A DNA stretch of 64,000 bases from an uncultured Acidobacteriota bacterium (GTDB lineage Bacteria > Acidobacteriota > CAIWXX01). The position numbers and the translations under genes were made by a program. The notes beneath the pieces were generated by a model. The model did not search any database and was not told the origin of the DNA. It worked only from the letters and a program-made list of their open reading frames with translations. Of this stretch, positions 60,901-64,000 are shown piece after piece; position 1 is the first letter of the stretch; each line of letters starts with the position of its first letter. The stretch covers positions 1 through 64,000 of the forward strand of contig CAIWXX010000117.1 of NCBI GenBank assembly GCA_903916735.1, given 5' to 3'.

Positions 60901-61421
60901 ACGACGCCGATAATGAATTGGCGCGTTTCACATTCCCTCGACAACCCTTGCAGGATGGCCTCTGCCTGGCCGATTTCGTAGCGCCGGAAGGAAGCGGGCG
61001 AGACAGCGTCGCAATGTTGATCGTCACGAGCGGCATCGGGATTAGAGAACGAGCCGCCTGCCTCAAAGAGAATGGCGCCTATTTGCTTTCACACGCATTG
61101 CAAGCGCTGGCGCTCGAATCGGCCGAAGCCTTCGCAGAAAAACTTCATCGGAGAATTCGCGCCGAGTGGGGGATTGGGGATCCGCCCGGCATGCCGATGC
61201 ATGACCTTTTCAAAACCTTGTACACCGGCATTCGCATGAGCTTCGGGTATCCGGCCTGCCCTAACATCGCCGATCAAGACACACTCTGGAGGCTACTCAA
61301 ACCGCAGGAGATCGGCATACAACTCACCGAAGGCTACATGATGGATCCGGAAGCGAGCGTGAGTGCTGTCGTTTTTCATCATCCACAGGCGCGATATTTT
61401 GATGCCGGTACCGAGGCGTAG
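57969..61421 (+). CDS. metH: Cobalamin-dependent methionine synthase
   Basis: This 1150-residue protein is full length. The homocysteine-binding domain has zinc cysteines in GLNCATGPEF (near residue 233) and LIGGCCGTTPDHIRAITE (near 295). The pterin-binding domain begins VGERTNVNGSRRFRELI near residue 343. The cap and B12-binding region carries GDVHDIGKNLVEIIL near residue 728, whose histidine ligates cobalt, and the C-terminal activation domain ends with RMSFGYPACPNIADQDTLW. It methylates homocysteine from methyl-tetrahydrofolate. No ribosome site or B12 riboswitch is obvious upstream. Residues about 858-890, linking the B12 and activation domains, look divergent. Confidence 0.95.
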   Translation: MKVNARPELVERGKEFESLLRERILVLDGAMGTLIQQQHLSAVDFGGEQYDGCNEHLALTRPDVIRSIYGAYYEAGADIVQTDTFGGTPLVLAEYGLQDRALAINEAAARIARQVAVQFPGPRFVAGSMGPTTKAISVTGGVTFDQMVEHYRIQALGLLRGGADLLLLETIQDTLNAKAGIIGIELAGREIGHRVPLILSATIERSGAMLAGQTIDAFYASTEHSGMTAIGLNCATGPEFMTDHIRTLSRMASCFVSCHPNAGMPDENSRYTETPERLAGSLNRFIEQGWINLIGGCCGTTPDHIRAITEVARGGKPRALPKTGGTHVSGIDYVPSEESSRPLIVGERTNVNGSRRFRELIAAEKFEEAAEIARRQVRAGAQIIDVCLTSTERDEASDLDRFLKAATKIVKAPFMIDSMDSRSIEVALKHLQGKAIINSINLEEGEERFKKIVPLIHRYGAAVIVGCINEQGQAIATKEKLKIAERSYTLLTQDYGLKPEDIIWDALVFPCASGDKNYVGSAAHTIEAVRLLKESYPQTRTLLGISNVSFGLPEAGREVLNAVFLYHATKAGLDFAIVSSEKLVRYAGISDEERKLSEELLFNRGADPIGIFAAYYRGRAKKTAADVPSKQLPLDERLARYIIDGSKEGLIQDLDEKLKTSKPIDIINGPLMKGMEEVGRLFNNNELIVAEVLQSAEVMKAAVANIEKFMGHTAAASKGRIVLATVKGDVHDIGKNLVEIILSNNGYSIINLGIKVPPEAIVKAALEEKPDLIGLSGLLVKSAQQMVATVQDLKAAGITIPVLVGGAALTRKFTVARIHPAYGSTVAYAKDVMNGLDLANQLLDPGARAEIQRKLSAEVSAIESPSVKPSPGRIVRTCRSASIKTIPPRRPPNLSCHVIEEPVEALWPYINRQMLYGKHLGLRGVVESLAASKDSKFQELEAVIQEVQALAESGWMNAKGIYQYFSANSKDNDVIIYDDADNELARFTFPRQPLQDGLCLADFVAPEGSGRDSVAMLIVTSGIGIRERAACLKENGAYLLSHALQALALESAEAFAEKLHRRIRAEWGIGDPPGMPMHDLFKTLYTGIRMSFGYPACPNIADQDTLWRLLKPQEIGIQLTEGYMMDPEASVSAVVFHHPQARYFDAGTEA

Positions 61422-61499
61422 GTCTGCCGGTTGCCGATTGTCAATTCTCAATCCTCAGCAGGAATCAAGGACCACCGAGAGAAGAAGGCGATATCAGAG

Positions 61500-62204
61500 A
61501 TGATGATCACGCTGGAGGGCCGATCGGTCGAGTATTCGATATTGCGGAACCGTCGCGCGCGGCGAGTGAAGCTCAGAGTCGAGATCGCTCAAGGGCTTGT
61601 CGTTGTCATTCCGTGGCGATTTCCTGCGAAAGAAGTCCCATCGATCCTGCTGGAGAATGCCCGATGGATTTTGAGAATTCTTGATCGACAGCACACCATC
61701 CTCGATTCAGCGCCGGCGCTCGTGTCCGCCAACGGCACAGTCAGACTGGCCGGATGTGCCATTCCGCTGAAGGTCGAACCAACCAATTCCAGGCGAGTTT
61801 CAGTGGCGCTCGACGCCGAATCACTCCACATCGCTCTCCCCCCTTTCAGCAATCTCAACACCGTGATCGAAGCCTGGTACCGTCGACATGCGCGCACCGT
61901 GTTTGCTGAGAAAGTTCGCGAGTGGTCGCTTCTTATCGGAGTTCAACCAGTGAAACTGAAAATCGGTGATCCGCGATCTCGCTGGGGCAGCTGTTCGACT
62001 CGTGGGACAATCAGCCTCTCATGGCGGCTCTTGTTGGCGCCGTCGGAGGTCATGGACTACGTCATCGTCCACGAGCTCTGCCATATGAAGCAGCGTAACC
62101 ATTCGCCTCATTTCTGGAAGCTCGTCGAATCAATCCTCCCCGACCTGAGTGCGCGCCGATTATGGCTGCGTGAGAATGGAACTCATCTTCGCGCCGCCCG
62201 TTGA
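61500..62204 (+). CDS. YgjP/SprT-like M48-type metallopeptidase
   Basis: This 234-residue protein starts at MMITLEGRSVEYSILRNRRA; an upstream frame from 61431 lacks family character. The zinc motif is in YVIVHELCHMKQRNHSPHFW near residue 190, preceded by the family motif RSRWGSCSTRGTISLSWRLL. Family members (DUF45) appear as stand-alone peptidases, possibly with a role in nucleotide or ribosome-associated pathways, and substrates are unknown. It follows metH by 78 bases in the same direction. Confidence 0.85.
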   Translation: MMITLEGRSVEYSILRNRRARRVKLRVEIAQGLVVVIPWRFPAKEVPSILLENARWILRILDRQHTILDSAPALVSANGTVRLAGCAIPLKVEPTNSRRVSVALDAESLHIALPPFSNLNTVIEAWYRRHARTVFAEKVREWSLLIGVQPVKLKIGDPRSRWGSCSTRGTISLSWRLLLAPSEVMDYVIVHELCHMKQRNHSPHFWKLVESILPDLSARRLWLRENGTHLRAAR

Positions 62205-62219
62205 AATACGACACAGGCA

Positions 62220-62921
62220 TTACTCGACTGAAAGAAACGCCTTCATCAGGGCCGGCGTCACCAGAGAATCACGCGGTTGAGACTCATATCCGGCTTTGAT
62301 CATTTCCATCCTTTCGGGAGATCCGTCGAGGATTGCACTATAGAGTGCGGCACCTTCCTCAATTCCGATTTCCGGATGATGTTGCACACCCCAGACAGAG
62401 CCGTGTCGCCATTTGATGATTGCGTTTTCACAACGCTTCGACGTGGCCAATCGTTCCCAATCTTTTGGGAGAGGGTACACTTCATCGAAGTGCACCGCGT
62501 AAGTAAAGAGGGGAGAATGCAAATCAACCAGAAGCGGATCATTCAAATGATTGGGCCGAAAGGCGACTTCAACCCAACCGAATTCGGGCGTCGGGCTTCG
62601 CCGGACAAATTGCTTTCCGGAAATTGCCCGGACAATCATCTGATGCCCGAAGCAGCTTCCAAAGATCGGCATTTTTTCCATGGCCAATTCCCTGATCAAA
62701 TCGCATGTCCGAAGAATCCATTCATCATCGCCCATCACCGTTGCTTCGCTGCCCGTCACGATTAAATGGCTGAACCGACTCAGATCCCGTGGCACATCTT
62801 CATCGGCCGGTCGGTAGGCTTCAACCTCGCACGTCATGTTTGTCCGCCAGTGTTCAACCGGCCGGTAAACAGCCGGATCGACACTGTTATCAATCACCAG
62901 AATTCGTTTCTCTCTCTTCAT
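62220..62921 (-). CDS. Class I glutamine amidotransferase
   Basis: This 233-residue protein has the triad of class I amidotransferases: nucleophile C90 in MPIFGSCFGHQMIVRAI, and histidine with glutamate in VWGVQHHPEIGIEEGAA. It lacks a fused synthetase domain. GuaA-like stand-alone proteins of this sort include gamma-glutamyl-hydrolysing enzymes. The acceptor or true substrate is unknown. It is convergent with the YgjP-like gene. Confidence 0.85.
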   Translation of the reverse strand: MKREKRILVIDNSVDPAVYRPVEHWRTNMTCEVEAYRPADEDVPRDLSRFSHLIVTGSEATVMGDDEWILRTCDLIRELAMEKMPIFGSCFGHQMIVRAISGKQFVRRSPTPEFGWVEVAFRPNHLNDPLLVDLHSPLFTYAVHFDEVYPLPKDWERLATSKRCENAIIKWRHGSVWGVQHHPEIGIEEGAALYSAILDGSPERMEMIKAGYESQPRDSLVTPALMKAFLSVE

Positions 62922-63078
62922 CGCCGAATGTCCTCTCAGTTAATCGCATCATATGCACTCGATCATCTTATCATTTTGGTCTTATCCTCTTCATCCTGAT
63001 CGATTGGAAGTCATGATGGACCCCTTGCATAGCAGCCTGCCATGAAGCATGCTTAGTTCTAGGAAGGAAGCAACAAAC

Positions 63079-63624
63079 ATGGAATCACGGCTTCTTTTTT
63101 TGACGACCGCGGGTCTGATGATCGCCGCCGCAATATTCGCAAAAGGAGTATCGGCAGGTGAGCTTAAGCCCGGTGATCCGGCCCCAGCTTTCTCCCTTCC
63201 CGGTTCAGATGGTAATACATATAGCCTTGCCGAATTCAAAGGGAGGCGTCCTGTCGTACTGGCATGGTTTCCAAAGGCCTTCACGGGCGGTTGAACGGCC
63301 GAATGCAAGTCGCTCAGTGAGAGCGGCCCACGTATCCGCGGCTTTGATGTCGCGTATTTCGCAGCCAGTATCGACACGCCCGAAACCAATAAAAAATTCG
63401 CCGGGTCGGTAGGGGCGAACTATCCGATCCTGAGTGATCCCGGGAAGGAAATCGCAAAGGCATATGGAGTCCTTGGGCTGGCGGGACTCTATGCATCCCG
63501 GTGGACCTTCTATATCGGCGCCGATGGAAAAATCCTCTACATCGACAAAAATGTGAAACCCGGATCACACGGTCAGGACATCGTTGCCAAGTTGGAGGAA
63601 CTGGGAATAACGCGCAGGAAATAG
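63079..63624 (+). CDS. Exported peroxiredoxin with in-frame UGA (probable selenoprotein)
   Basis: Read through one TGA at 63292-63294, this is a complete 181-residue AhpC/TSA-family peroxiredoxin with a signal peptide ([20 protein letters not shown]) and a good aaggaagg site. The TGA stands exactly where the peroxidatic cysteine belongs: [11 protein letters not shown]72-TAECK, with C76 as possible resolving residue. The downstream 110 codons stay in one frame and encode the rest of the fold ([50 protein letters not shown]) up to a TAG. A hairpin starts three bases after the TGA. It would act as a periplasmic peroxide reductase. Selenocysteine insertion needs SelA/B/C/D, which are outside the window. 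Confidence 0.82.
63297..63328 (+). promoter_or_regulatory. SECIS-like hairpin immediately after the UGA codon
   Basis: GGCCG (63297-63301) pairs with CGGCC (63324-63328). In the upper part CGCTC (63311-63315) pairs with GAG plus GCG around a bulged A, closing an AGT loop 22-24 bases after the TGA. Bacterial SECIS elements sit directly downstream of UGA with an apical loop at about this distance, where SelB binds. The match is by shape and spacing only. Confidence 0.65.
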
Positions 63625-63752
63625 CTATTGCTCAAGACTTCCTGCAAATGGCTTGTGCTTAAGCGGCGAAGTGCGTCCCGTGATACATTTGGACATCGTT
63701 GAATTTCAGTGGGGAGTACCCTATCATGGCCGAGGAGATCGGGGGGGCGTTT

Positions 63753-64000
63753 ATGACAGATGGAACTATCTATAAGAGGCTGGGGGTCAAGCCGGGAGAC
63801 CTCATCTATTTCCTCAATGGACATGAGAACTTTTTCCGAAAGGTGAAGGCTTACATGCCAGAAGGGGTTAGGATCAAGCGGAGCCTCGCCCCCGACGAAA
63901 AAGCGGATCTGATCTTCGTCTGGCCCGAGGCGGGTGGCGCGTGGACGGATCTCTTCAAGGTCATGATGGCGCTGATGAGGCCGAATGGAGCTGTCTGGGT
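63753..64000 (+). CDS. DUF3052-like protein, cut by the right edge
   Basis: The start at 63753 follows a run of gggggg; an upstream in-frame ATG is at 63726. The visible 82 residues include KRLGVKPGDLIYFLNGHENF, then FFRKVKAYMPEGV, KADLIFVWPEAGGAW and MMALMRPNGAVWV. This is the pattern of DUF3052 proteins, which have a Rossmann-like fold and no known function. The gene continues beyond the window. It lies 128 bases after the peroxiredoxin gene, in the same direction. Confidence 0.7.
   Translation, partial: MTDGTIYKRLGVKPGDLIYFLNGHENFFRKVKAYMPEGVRIKRSLAPDEKADLIFVWPEAGGAWTDLFKVMMALMRPNGAVW

Overview
This 64 kb window is bacterial chromosome, gene-dense on both strands with mostly short intergenic gaps. 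No rRNA, tRNA, CRISPR array, intact transposase or prophage was recognised. The organism looks Gram-negative: there is a secreted metalloprotease with a C-terminal beta-barrel-like region, and several exported proteins. It appears anaerobic or microaerobic: there is a tungsten/molybdopterin aldehyde:ferredoxin oxidoreductase, a radical SAM/SPASM protein, cobalamin-dependent methionine synthase, and a peroxiredoxin that reads through an in-frame UGA. The mix (dnaK-dnaJ-hspR order, Asp-box propeller proteins, TolB-like proteins, GT39 with TPR, many secreted enzymes) resembles Acidobacteriota or Aminicenantes-like lineages. That placement is inference only.

Layout. 1-3.3 kb is an accessory patch: a VapBC-type toxin-antitoxin pair, a nucleotidyltransferase pseudogene, an intact nucleotidyltransferase with a small partner, and decayed small genes. 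3.4-6.2 kb has a DinB protein, an exported MEMO-like protein, a DHCW cupin and a single-domain response regulator. 6.5-13.5 kb (minus strand) is an arsenic/thiol region. It holds ArsR, the ACR3 arsenite exporter, a radical SAM/SPASM protein with an AbrB-like N-terminus, and a seven-gene coupled operon: mini-thioredoxin, GcvH-like lipoyl carrier, two DGC zinc-binding proteins, OsmC, thioredoxin and CcdA. 14-28 kb has PrsW protease, a secreted metalloprotease/propeller/barrel protein, aldehyde ferredoxin oxidoreductase, an unknown membrane-anchored protein, GT39-TPR, a ten-Asp-box propeller, a cyclophilin and an ankyrin protein. 28-32 kb has YciO, then a gene graveyard including a secreted-protein gene split by a 203-bp insertion with target duplication, then a DUF134/DUF4405 group.

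32-44 kb is largely housekeeping: phosphodiesterase, PPK2, ArfB, UppP, GYD protein, the dnaK-dnaJ-hspR operon behind a promoter that overlaps a HAIR-like operator, a sigma-70 factor, and a DnaC-like/MoxR pair. 44-57 kb carries a REC-DUF4388 regulator, SSS symporter, aminotransferase, glutamine synthetase, LeuC/LeuD, OPT transporter, serine hydrolase and alpha/beta hydrolase. 57-64 kb has sigma-factor and methyltransferase remnants, MetH, a YgjP-like metallopeptidase, a class I amidotransferase, the putative selenoprotein peroxiredoxin with a SECIS-like hairpin, and a DUF3052-like protein cut by the right edge.

The three most interesting items are: the peroxiredoxin whose peroxidatic position is UGA followed at once by a hairpin (63079-63624); the arsenic-linked lipoyl/DGC/OsmC/thioredoxin operon (6775-10207); and a family of imperfect palindromic intergenic repeats at 34.9, 43.8 and 52.2 kb.
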